A stretch of DNA of 47,251 bases from the NCBI GenBank assembly GCA_017523325.1, contig JAFWWO010000016.1:1-47251 (forward strand). Reading direction: 5' to 3'. The DNA comes from Anaerotignum sp. (GTDB taxonomy: Bacteria; Bacillota; Clostridia; Lachnospirales; Anaerotignaceae). The position numbers and the translations under genes were made by a program. How positions within the stretch are numbered: the first letter of the stretch is position 1; every line of letters starts with the position of its first letter. The notes under the pieces were generated by a model. That model had not been told where the DNA came from, ran no database searches, and was given only the letters and a program-made list of their open reading frames with translations. Positions 16,455 through 24,080 of this stretch are shown piece by piece.

Positions 16455-17486
16455 ATGGGTAAAAGAATCGGGAAACAAACGGTACGATTATCGGAAGGGG
16501 TCAGCATTATTTCTGCGGCCTCTACGGTAGGTCCCAAGGAAGCGGAAGGCCCTTTGGGTGCATATTTTGACAGAACGGTAGAGGACGCATTTTTCGGTGA
16601 AAAATCATGGGAGCTGGCGGAAAGCCGTTTTGTGCGGGAAAATATGAATCTGGCGGTGGATAAGGCAGGCTTAAAAATGAAGGATATGGACTATATCCTT
16701 TGCGGCGACTTATTGAACCAGTGTACCGGCTCTACTTTCGGGATAAAGGGATTTTCCGTTCCTTTTTTCGGATTATTCGGTGCCTGCTCTACTATGGGGG
16801 AATCCATGAGCTTGGGTGCGATGCTCATTGACGGCGGCTTTGCCAATTATGTATTAACTGGGGCCTCCAGTCATTTTTGTGCGGCAGAAAAGCAGTTTCG
16901 TTTCCCCTTGCCATTGGGCACACAAAGACCGCCAACCTCTACATGGACGGTGACAGGGGACGGGGCGACTGTCCTTGCCCGAAAAGGCGAGGGCCCGAAA
17001 ATTACGGAAATCACCACAGGAAAAGTTGTAGATATGGGTGTTACCGATGCCAATAACATGGGGGCGGCCATGGCGCCTGCCGCAACGGCGTTGTTATTGG
17101 CACATTTTGAGGATACAGGGCGCACTCCCGAGGATTATGACGTGATTGCCACGGGGGATTTAGGCACTGTGGGACGGCAGTTGGTGGTAGAACTGATGGA
17201 AAAGGATGGATATAAAATGGATAGCCGCTTTACGGATTGCGGCATTGAGATTTATGACGACGCTTCTCAGGATACCCATGCCGGCGGCAGCGGCTGTGCT
17301 TGTTCCGCTGTGACGTTTTGCTCCTATTTCTATCCGAAGCTGAAATCCGGCGAAATTCAGAGGATGTTGTTTATTCCTACCGGAGCATTGATGAGTCCCA
17401 CTTCTTCTCAGCAGGGAATGGCAATTCCCGGCGTTGCCCATGGTGTTGTGATTGAGGGCTGCAAAGGGGAGGGGGAAAAGAAATGA
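16455..17486 (+). CDS. spoVAD: Stage V sporulation protein AD (dipicolinate-binding)
   Basis: SpoVAD has a thiolase-like fold and binds Ca-dipicolinate at the spore inner membrane. The 343 residues match the family. Conserved blocks are GVSIISAASTVGPKEAEGPL, FGLFGACSTMGESMSLG, GASSHFCAAEKQFRFPL and THAGGSGCACSAVTF. I start at ATG 16455 (MGKRIGKQTV) with TAGGTGAG just upstream. A longer frame from 16257 is the overlapping spoVAC region. The stop overlaps the next ATG by 4 nt. Confidence 0.96.
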   Translation: MGKRIGKQTVRLSEGVSIISAASTVGPKEAEGPLGAYFDRTVEDAFFGEKSWELAESRFVRENMNLAVDKAGLKMKDMDYILCGDLLNQCTGSTFGIKGFSVPFFGLFGACSTMGESMSLGAMLIDGGFANYVLTGASSHFCAAEKQFRFPLPLGTQRPPTSTWTVTGDGATVLARKGEGPKITEITTGKVVDMGVTDANNMGAAMAPAATALLLAHFEDTGRTPEDYDVIATGDLGTVGRQLVVELMEKDGYKMDSRFTDCGIEIYDDASQDTHAGGSGCACSAVTFCSYFYPKLKSGEIQRMLFIPTGALMSPTSSQQGMAIPGVAHGVVIEGCKGEGEKK

Positions 17487-17839
17487 TGGATTTATTAAAA
17501 GCCTTCGTAGTAGGGGGGCTGCTGTGTGTAGTCGGGCAGATTTTAATTGATAAAACAAAGCTGATGCCCGGCAGGATATTGGTGCTATATGTTTGCCTTG
17601 GCTGTATTTTGGGGGGCTTGGGTATCTATAAAGCTTTGGAGGAATTTGCCGGTGCAGGGGCTACCGTACCTTTGACAGGCTTTGGCTTTCGGCTGGCAGA
17701 GGGCGTGATGAAGGAAGTGGATAATACAGGATTTTTGGGGATTTTTACCAGAGGCATGAAGGCGGCGGCAGGGGGTGTCACAGCGGCAGTATTTTTTGCG
17801 TTTTTGGCAGCAATGGCAGCCAATCCCAAGGAAAAGTGA
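17483..17839 (+). CDS. spoVAE: Stage V sporulation protein AE (AEb type)
   Basis: A 118-residue membrane protein paralogous to SpoVAC. It has FVVGGLLCVVGQILID, three or four helices and the shared AGATVPLTGFGFRLAEGV motif. It completes the minimal AC-AD-AE channel set. The ATG at 17483 overlaps the spoVAD stop, so translation is coupled. The operon ends here: no spoVAEa or spoVAF follows, unlike the seven-gene Bacillus operon. I see no strong terminator before the next promoter at 17889. Confidence 0.95.
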   Translation: MMDLLKAFVVGGLLCVVGQILIDKTKLMPGRILVLYVCLGCILGGLGIYKALEEFAGAGATVPLTGFGFRLAEGVMKEVDNTGFLGIFTRGMKAAAGGVTAAVFFAFLAAMAANPKEK

Positions 17840-17888
17840 TAAAAATAGAAAAATTTGTGGGAATCGAACTGAAATTTCTGTGTTTTTA

Positions 17889-17917
17889 TTGTAAAAGTCC
17901 TTTTTTTATGGTATGCT
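17889..17917 (+). promoter_or_regulatory. Sigma-A promoter of the HD-domain gene
   Basis: TTGTAA (17889-17894), 17 nt, TATGCT (17912-17917). Its position excludes the ATG/TTG starts before about 17924 for the next gene. Confidence 0.7.
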
Positions 17918-17951
17918 AATCATAAGAAATAAACGTAAGGATGTGGAGCCC

Positions 17952-18473
17952 ATGCACAAGGCAATCGGTTCCCGCAAGGATTTTGACAACATCGAAGAAG
18001 ATCAGTTGCTGACGGAATACAAGGCGTGTGTGGAGGAAATTCTGTATCATGAAATGGTGCAGAAGTTGGATCTGCACAGCCAGCATTGCGAAACGAGCAG
18101 ACTACAACATAGTATGAATGTTTCTTATTACAGCTTTTTGGTTTGCCGCAAAATGGGCTGGGATTATCGCTCCGCAGCCAGAGCAGGCTTATTGCATGAT
18201 TTATACTTTTACGATTGGCGGACGAAAAAATATATCCGTTCCGGCCATGCCTCTTGGCACCCCCGGGTGGCGTTGGATAATGCGAGTAAAATCACAAAGC
18301 TGAATCAAGTCGAGGAAGATGCCATCAAAAAGCATATGTGGCCATGTACCTTGGTTCCGCCCCGTTATAAAGAATCTTATGTTGTCACCTTTGTAGATAA
18401 AATCTGTGCAGTTTGTGAAATGACAGAACGAAAATATGTGAAGGTATTTAAGAAAAGCTATGCACAGAGTTAA
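17952..18473 (+). CDS. HD-domain protein (putative metal-dependent phosphohydrolase)
   Basis: A 173-residue single HD domain. Metal ligands are the His in LQHSMNVSYYSF, the HD pair in AGLLHDLYFYDW, and later His residues in SGHASWHP and AIKKHMWP. Such proteins hydrolyse phosphate esters of nucleotides. The substrate is unknown here. I chose ATG 17952 because the promoter -10 lies at 17912-17917, which rules out a frame start at 17913. GTGGAG precedes it. Monocistronic. Confidence 0.85.
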   Translation: MHKAIGSRKDFDNIEEDQLLTEYKACVEEILYHEMVQKLDLHSQHCETSRLQHSMNVSYYSFLVCRKMGWDYRSAARAGLLHDLYFYDWRTKKYIRSGHASWHPRVALDNASKITKLNQVEEDAIKKHMWPCTLVPPRYKESYVVTFVDKICAVCEMTERKYVKVFKKSYAQS

Positions 18474-18505
18474 TCCTTGCAGGATGGTATGAAACAAAGC
18501 AAACA

Positions 18506-18561
18506 AAAAGACACTGATGTAGATAGGCTGTAAAGCCGTATGCTACGCGGTGTCTTTTTTT
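18506..18561. terminator. Branched terminator between convergent genes
   Basis: AAAAGACAC pairs with GTGTCTTTT. Inside lie smaller pairings (GTAG with CTAC, GGCT with AGCC), so a branched structure is likely. A long T-run follows on the plus strand, and A-rich sequence on the other side lets it serve the minus-strand gene too. Confidence 0.8.
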
Positions 18562-18568
18562 GATGGGA

Positions 18569-19816
18569 TTATTGGAGCAGTTTTTCGTAGGCTCTTAAAA
18601 TTTGGCAGAGCCCGTCTGTCGTTGTGCCGTTGTTTTCGGCAATGGCCTCTGCTGCTGCGATATAAAGAGGAAGCCGTTCTTGGTATAGCTTTTCTGCCGC
18701 TGCGGCATCAGGTGCAAGGGGACGACCGTTGCCGCTTTCCAATAGCGACACCTCTCGCTTCAGCCATATCATACGTCCGTTTCGCTTCAGAAGGTCAATA
18801 TTCAGAGGATTTTTCACCACGCCGCCGCCGGTAGAAATTACCAGATTATTTTCGGTAGAGAGGGCATGAAGCACTTCTGTTTCTACTTGACGGAAAGCGG
18901 TCTCGCCTTCTTTTTCAAAATATTCTGCAATGGGCATACCGATTTTTTTGACAATTTCTTCATCTGTATCAACGAACGGCTTTTGCAGATGCTCTGCCGC
19001 CAATTTGCCAAGGGTGCTTTTTCCGCATCCGCTCATGCCGATTAATACCAGATTGGAACGCTCTCTTTGCAGTTCTCGAGTGATTTCTTCGATACAGCCA
19101 TTGGGCAGGGTGGTATCCAAAAAAATTTCTGCTGCGAATTTAGCCTGTGCCACCAACATTTCCAGCCCGCCGGCAGCAGGTATTCCTCGCTTTTCTCCCT
19201 CCAGTACAAACTGTGTCCGCAGAGGATTATAGACCACATCAGCAATTCCTTCTAATTTCGGAAAACAGTTGAGGTCAATGGGGCAATCGTCTGCTCTGGG
19301 ATACATACCGACAGGAGTGGTGTTCAGTATGATTTGGGCATCGGTATGATGCCGATAGCAATCTTCGTAAGTGATGGTATCAGGAGCGTTTTTGTAGTAG
19401 ACTGTATGCGTTTCGCCTGCTCCTAAATCTGCCAGAACAGCCAGCACCGCCTTTGCCGCACCACCTTTGCCCAGCACCAGTACTTTTTTTCCTCTTACGT
19501 CGATACCGTTATGTTCCAATAGATAACGAAAACCGAAAAAATCGGTATTATACCCGTATAACCGTCCTTGTCGGTTGACAATGGTGTTGACTGCGCCGAT
19601 GGCCTTGGCATGCCTGTCGATTTCGTCCAGATAAGGCAGTACGGCTTCTTTGTAAGGAATAGTCACATTCAACGCCGTAAATTTTTTTTCAAGCATAAAG
19701 TCATGGAGTTCCTCTTTTGAAAGAGGAATCAAATCATATGTGTAATCTGCCAGCTTTTCGTGGATTATTTTGGAAAAGCTGTGTCCTAATTTTTCACCAA
19801 TCAGACCGTATCTCAT
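18569..19816 (-). CDS. aroE: Bifunctional shikimate dehydrogenase - shikimate kinase (AroE-AroK fusion)
   Basis: Two successive steps of the shikimate pathway in one 415-residue chain. Residues 1-250 are AroE: GHSFSKIIHEKL, NVTIPYK with the catalytic Lys56, GAVNTI, NTDFFGF with Asp92, and the NADP loop VLGKGGAAKA. Residues 253-415 are AroK: Walker A GMSGCGKST (260-268), DTDEEI, the Arg in AFRQVETE, STGGGVV and the lid region NGRPLA. Both sets of active-site residues look intact. The start at 19816 (MRYGLIGE) has AGGAAGGA eight bases upstream. The frame is continuous across the junction, so this is not a missed stop. Confidence 0.93.
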   Translation of the reverse strand: MRYGLIGEKLGHSFSKIIHEKLADYTYDLIPLSKEELHDFMLEKKFTALNVTIPYKEAVLPYLDEIDRHAKAIGAVNTIVNRQGRLYGYNTDFFGFRYLLEHNGIDVRGKKVLVLGKGGAAKAVLAVLADLGAGETHTVYYKNAPDTITYEDCYRHHTDAQIILNTTPVGMYPRADDCPIDLNCFPKLEGIADVVYNPLRTQFVLEGEKRGIPAAGGLEMLVAQAKFAAEIFLDTTLPNGCIEEITRELQRERSNLVLIGMSGCGKSTLGKLAAEHLQKPFVDTDEEIVKKIGMPIAEYFEKEGETAFRQVETEVLHALSTENNLVISTGGGVVKNPLNIDLLKRNGRMIWLKREVSLLESGNGRPLAPDAAAAEKLYQERLPLYIAAAEAIAENNGTTTDGLCQILRAYEKLLQ

Positions 19817-19926
19817 GGTATCGTTCCTTCCTGTTTTCATTTTCCGAAAGAGTTTCGGAATTTTCTTCCTATGGTAATATAAAAAAAATCATTCTGCAAT
19901 GTCTTTTCTTGGAAATTTTAATATTT

Positions 19927-19956
19927 TTGTACTATTATTTTTGTCGGTTTTATATT
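19927..19956 (+). promoter_or_regulatory. Candidate promoter of the GHL10 gene
   Basis: TTGTAC (19927-19932), 18 nt, TATATT (19951-19956), in an AT-rich stretch. Confidence 0.5.
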
Positions 19957-20009
19957 AAAATTGGAACATAGAGGTAATGAAGTCAGAAAGAGGGAATAGG
20001 AGAAAAATC

Positions 20010-21611
20010 ATGAAGAAATGGATGAAACAATTGGGTGCGGCTGTTCTTTGCGGCGTATTATTTTGCAGTTTTTGGGGTCAGGATACAGATGTGGCGGCGA
20101 AGGAGGATATGCGGGCAGTTTGGATCTCTACGGTGTATAGTGCAGACTATCCTTCTGTGAAAAATGATGTGCAGGCTCAGAAGGCGGAATTTATTACAAA
20201 ATTGGATCAAGCAAAGGCATTGGGCATAAATACAGCGGTAGTACAGATACGCCCCAAAGCAGATGCTTTTTACCCATCGGAATTGAATCCGTGGAGCGAA
20301 ATATTAACAGGCACACAGGGAAAATATCCCGGCTATGACCCGATGGCGTTTATGATAGAGGAAACCCATAAACGGGGTATGGAATTTCACGCATGGATGA
20401 ACCCATATCGCATTACCACATCGGGAGTAGATTTATCTGTACTTTCTGCCAACCATATGGCGAGAAAACATCCGGATTGGGTTATGACTTCCGGCGGAGC
20501 TATGTATTTTAACCCGGCTAAGGAAGAGGTAAAGCAGTATATCTGCGATAGTGTAGCGGAAATTTTGGAGAATTATGATGTAGACGCCATTCATTTTGAC
20601 GATTATTTTTATCCTGCCAATTATCCTTTGCCGGAAGGGGAAGATAGAGATGGTCAGGTGGCACAGGAGCGGCGTAATCATGTCAATGATTTGATTCGCC
20701 GTGTCTATCAGACCATAAAAACACAAAAACCATCTGTGGAATTTGGTGTCAGTCCCGTAGGCATCTGGAAAAACAGCACATCAGACCCACTGGGTTCTGC
20801 TACAAAGGGGAATGAAGGCTATTATTCCGTATTTGGCGATGCTAAGGCATGGATAGATAATGGCTGGTTGGATTATATTGTCCCTCAGATTTATTGGGAG
20901 CGGGGATTTGCTGCTGCGGATTATGAAACATTGGTGAAATGGTGGAGCAATGCTGTGAAAGGCAGTGGCGTAAAGCTTTATATTGGACAGGGGATTTATA
21001 AAGATACCGTTGCAAAGGAAATAACAGAGGAATTGAAAATCAATGAAAAATACGGTGTTGAGGGCAGTTTCTATTTTAGTTTGCGGGATTTGTTGAACAA
21101 TAGACAGGGATGTGCAGATGCCTTGCGAAATTACTATGGGGGAAATGCACAGCAACCTCCAAAAACAGACCAGACCCCGACAGTGCAGAAAAAAACAGCC
21201 TATGCAGCGCGTGCGAAGGTAAGGGTAGATGGCGTTTCGGTAGATTTTCAGGTTTATACCATTGATGATTATACCTATTTTAAGCTGCGGGATATTGCCG
21301 ATGCCATCAGCGGAACCACAAAACAGTTTGATACCCATTGGAACCAAAGCACTGCGGCAATTGATTTGATACGAGGGGTGCCTTATTCGGCAACAGGAAA
21401 TCGTACTACCGGAAATTATAGCGATACCACGGCGGTTACTTCCACGGCAAAACTGTTCTGTGACGGGGAAGCAAAATCCGTCAGCGCTTATACCATCAAT
21501 GATTATACCTACTATAAATTGCGGGATATTGGGAAATTATTAGATATGGGCATTACTTGGAATGAAAAAACAGCGACTATTGATATTGTGACTGCACAAC
21601 CCTATCAATAA
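20010..21611 (+). CDS. Secreted glycosidase-like protein (GHL10/YngK family) with two C-terminal stalk domains
   Basis: The first ~30 residues are a signal peptide (MKKWMKQLGAAVLCGVLF). Residues about 35-380 are a GHL10 TIM barrel: EDMRAVWISTVYSADYP, INTAVVQIRPKADAFY, FHAWMNPYRI, DVDAIHFDDYFYP and VPQIYWERGF. The family is thought to act on cell-wall glycans, but the substrate is unproven. The tail holds two copies of a copper-amine-oxidase-N-like stalk domain, seen as the repeated YTxxDYTYxKLRDI. ATG 20010 has AGGAGAAAA upstream. The start at 19977 would put charged residues before the signal. Length 533 residues. Confidence 0.88.
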   Translation: MKKWMKQLGAAVLCGVLFCSFWGQDTDVAAKEDMRAVWISTVYSADYPSVKNDVQAQKAEFITKLDQAKALGINTAVVQIRPKADAFYPSELNPWSEILTGTQGKYPGYDPMAFMIEETHKRGMEFHAWMNPYRITTSGVDLSVLSANHMARKHPDWVMTSGGAMYFNPAKEEVKQYICDSVAEILENYDVDAIHFDDYFYPANYPLPEGEDRDGQVAQERRNHVNDLIRRVYQTIKTQKPSVEFGVSPVGIWKNSTSDPLGSATKGNEGYYSVFGDAKAWIDNGWLDYIVPQIYWERGFAAADYETLVKWWSNAVKGSGVKLYIGQGIYKDTVAKEITEELKINEKYGVEGSFYFSLRDLLNNRQGCADALRNYYGGNAQQPPKTDQTPTVQKKTAYAARAKVRVDGVSVDFQVYTIDDYTYFKLRDIADAISGTTKQFDTHWNQSTAAIDLIRGVPYSATGNRTTGNYSDTTAVTSTAKLFCDGEAKSVSAYTINDYTYYKLRDIGKLLDMGITWNEKTATIDIVTAQPYQ

Positions 21612-21710
21612 AAGGAGAGATTGACGTTGTCCCAATGCTGAAAGAAAAGGAAAGGCTTTATGCTGCCTTTTGATAAGCAGTAACAGAATTCCGACAATAT
21701 CATAACAAGC

Positions 21711-21738
21711 AAAAGCCCTGAAAATATCAGGGCTTTTT
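21711..21738. terminator. Terminator after the GHL10 gene
   Basis: AAAAGCCCTGA / TCAGGGCTTTT perfect stem with a five-base loop and T-runs on both strands. Confidence 0.9.
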
Positions 21739-21778
21739 GATTGGCAGACCATAAAGATAATTATTATTATAAAAGAAC

Positions 21779-21807
21779 TTGTATAATTTAACCTTCTGAT
21801 ATAAAAT
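21779..21807 (+). promoter_or_regulatory. Candidate promoter of the AAA+ gene
   Basis: TTGTAT (21779-21784), 17 nt, TAAAAT (21802-21807). Confidence 0.5.
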
Positions 21808-21835
21808 ATATAATAATAACAGGAAGGTGATTGCT

Positions 21836-23101
21836 TTGAATGATAAGAAATTGCAGGAAATTGAGCAAAAAGCCTATGAAAACGGTCTTTTTGTGTCCAA
21901 ATTAAGTAAGACCGATGCGGAAACGGCAGTACGGAAAATATATGCGGTGTTCAAAAATCAGGGGTTTGATTATATTATTATCAACGACCCGGCTATGTTT
22001 CATTTTAATGGGGATCGGCTTCGTTTTGCGGAGCTAATTGTCGATGCGGGAGAGTTGGAGCAGGGGAATAAATACGAACGGCGGCTTTCTCCCTATGAAT
22101 ATGATTTTTTGCGGGGCTATGTGGAATACGGAAAATATGCGCTTGCCCATCAGAGTGATGGGGTCAGACCGAAAAATGGCCCGTCAGTGGTCATCAATCC
22201 GGAGCAGACGAAGGCGTATCAACGGCTTTGCCGCCTTGTTATCGGGCAGGAGGAGATGAAGCATACCCTTTATAAGCTGGCGGCAGTATATCAGTTTGCC
22301 AGAAAGCGGGAGGAATATAGCTTGCTTTCGCCGCCCATTCATAAGGTATTGGCTTTTGTGGGCCCGCCGGGAACGGCAAAAACAACAGCGGCTCTGTTTT
22401 TTGCGGAAATGATGGCGGAGGAGGGTATTTTGGGCGGCAGCCGTATCGCCTATGTAACGGGCACTCAGCTAAAGGCGAAATATGTAGGGCAGACCTCTGA
22501 CCGTGTCCATCAAATTTTTGAGGAAAACGATATTATTATCATTGACGAGGCCTATTCGCTGGTGAATTATAATGAAACGGAAAGAACCGATAATTTCTCC
22601 CAAGAGGCACTGGCACAGCTATGTATGGAAGTAGAGGACCATAGCGATGATAAGCTGATTATATTTGCGGGCTATGGCGGCAAAATCAACGAGAAGAATA
22701 ATAAAATGAAAAAATTTCTCAGCGAAAATCCCGGGATTGCCAGCCGCATCACGTTTATGGTGCATTTTTCACCGTATACTGCGGAGGAAATGCTGGATAT
22801 CTTTGAATCTCTGGCGAATCAGGCGACCTTCCGATTGGAAAAGGGCTGGGAGGAGATTATGTTGCCCTTTTTCCAAGAACGGGTGAAAGATGAGAACTTT
22901 GGCAACGGGCGTGAAGCACGGCGTTTTTTGGAAAACGCCATGGCGATTACAGCGGAGAAATTTGCCAAATGGGCTGCAACGGCAGAATTTTCCGGCACCT
23001 ACGCAAGAGAAAAAGAGGAACGGCAACGCCTTTCTATGCTGACTTGCGATGACCTGCGGGAGGCCTTGACAGAGTTCCAAAAAGAGCATAATTTTGCGTG
23101 A
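21836..23101 (+). CDS. AAA+ ATPase of the SpoVK/CbbX type
   Basis: The AAA+ core begins near residue 165: Walker A GPPGTAKTT, pore-loop region GTQLKAKYVGQTSDRVHQIF, Walker B IIIIDEAYSL, a sensor region around LIIFAGYGG, and an arginine-rich C-terminal lid. CbbX, SpoVK and EccA proteins share this core. They remodel partner proteins using ATP. The first ~140 residues match nothing I know, so the partner cannot be named. I start at TTG 21836 with AGGAAGGTG at 21821-21829. The GTG at 21827 lies inside that site. Length 421 residues. Monocistronic. A SpoVK-like role in spores is possible but not shown. Confidence 0.85.
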   Translation: MNDKKLQEIEQKAYENGLFVSKLSKTDAETAVRKIYAVFKNQGFDYIIINDPAMFHFNGDRLRFAELIVDAGELEQGNKYERRLSPYEYDFLRGYVEYGKYALAHQSDGVRPKNGPSVVINPEQTKAYQRLCRLVIGQEEMKHTLYKLAAVYQFARKREEYSLLSPPIHKVLAFVGPPGTAKTTAALFFAEMMAEEGILGGSRIAYVTGTQLKAKYVGQTSDRVHQIFEENDIIIIDEAYSLVNYNETERTDNFSQEALAQLCMEVEDHSDDKLIIFAGYGGKINEKNNKMKKFLSENPGIASRITFMVHFSPYTAEEMLDIFESLANQATFRLEKGWEEIMLPFFQERVKDENFGNGREARRFLENAMAITAEKFAKWAATAEFSGTYAREKEERQRLSMLTCDDLREALTEFQKEHNFA

Positions 23102-23140
23102 GAGCCAAAATGTGCCGAAATAAATAACAGCGTGTAAAAA

Positions 23141-23182
23141 TCGAGGAAAACTCTGGTAAGAAAGAGTTTTTCTCGGTTTTTT
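23141..23182 (+). terminator. Terminator after the AAA+ gene
   Basis: TCGAGGAAAACTCT pairs with AGAGTTTTTCTCGG and a T-run follows. Confidence 0.88.
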
Positions 23183-23253
23183 CATTCACAGACTTGAAAA
23201 AATAGACAAAAGGTGCCAAAGTTTGGAGAGGAAATTTGTGTGAAAATATATTG

Positions 23254-23280
23254 TTAGCACTCTTTACAATCGAGTGCTAA
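23254..23280 (+). promoter_or_regulatory. CIRCE operator (HrcA binding site)
   Basis: TTAGCACTC, nine bases, GAGTGCTAA is a perfect CIRCE inverted repeat. HrcA represses through it until heat shock. Confidence 0.97.
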
Positions 23281-23291
23281 CAATATATAAT
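23263..23291 (+). promoter_or_regulatory. Sigma-A promoter of clpB, overlapping CIRCE
   Basis: TTTACA (23263-23268) lies in the CIRCE spacer. After 17 nt comes a perfect TATAAT (23286-23291). Bound HrcA would therefore block RNA polymerase directly. Confidence 0.85.
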
Positions 23292-23348
23292 GAGTGCATA
23301 ACAAAGAAAGTTCCCAACATTAAAATAGAGGAGAAAGGTGGAATGGTT

Positions 23349-24080
23349 ATGAATTTACAGAAATTTACACAAAAATCTTTGGAGGCCATTCAAAATGCCC
23401 AGTCCAATGCAGTGGAGTACGGAAATCCCCAGCTGGATCAGCAGCATGTGCTGTCGGCACTGTTATCCCAAGAGGACGGCTTGATACCGCAGCTGTTGCA
23501 AAAGATGGAAGTCAATGTCAACGGGCTTCAGCAGGCAGTGGAGAATGAAATCAAAAAACTGCCCAGAGTGACCGGTGGGCAAACTTATATGTCCTCCGAT
23601 ATTGAAAAAACTCTGACGGCGGCGGAAAGACTGGCGGAAAATATGACCGATGAATATGTTTCCGTGGAGCATATTTTTATGGCGATGGTCAATGCCCCTA
23701 ATGCTGTTTTGAAGGAGATTTTCCGGCAGTATGCCATCACAAAGGAGGGCTTCATGAAAATATTGGCGACGGTAAGGGGCAATACCCGCGTCACCAGCGA
23801 TTCCCCGGAAGCCACTTATGATGCCTTGCAAAAATACGGTACGGATTTGGTAGAAAAGGCGAGAAGTAAAAAGCTGGATCCTGTGATCGGGCGAGATGAT
23901 GAAATCAGAAATGTCATTCGGATTCTTTCCAGAAAAACCAAGAATAATCCCGTTCTGATTGGTGAGCCCGGCGTAGGCAAAACTGCCATTGCCGAGGGTT
24001 TGGCACAGCGTATTGTGAAGGAGGACGTACCCAACAGCTTAAAGGATAAGACCATTTTTTCGCTGGATATGGGTGTTTGA
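23349..24080 (+). pseudogene. clpB: clpB, N-terminal part (frame ends at a one-base deletion)
   Basis: ClpB is the disaggregase that works with DnaK. This 243-residue frame holds the N-domain ([18 protein letters not shown] and its second repeat) and the first part of AAA domain 1 with Walker [14 protein letters not shown]. It stops at TGA 24078-24080 right after FSLDMG, where intact ClpB continues ALIAGAK. I start at ATG 23349 (MNLQ, the family start). ATG 23343 is also possible. The ribosome-binding site is AGGAGAAAGGTGG. On its own this part could not disaggregate proteins. Confidence 0.9.
24070..24080 (+). other. Frameshift site in clpB
   Basis: The sequence reads GGT GTT TGA, whereas the family sequence Gly-Ala-Leu-Ile needs GGT GCN TTG ATT. 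One base is missing between 24075 and 24077. Protein similarity passes from the first frame to the second with no residue lost other than at this point. There is no slippery heptamer or stimulatory structure that I can see. Confidence 0.9.

Noticed and set aside
24070..24080. Programmed ribosomal frameshift in clpB
   Set aside because: No slippery heptamer and no stimulatory hairpin or internal ribosome-binding site that I can see, and ClpB is not known to use one. A mutation or sequence error is simpler.
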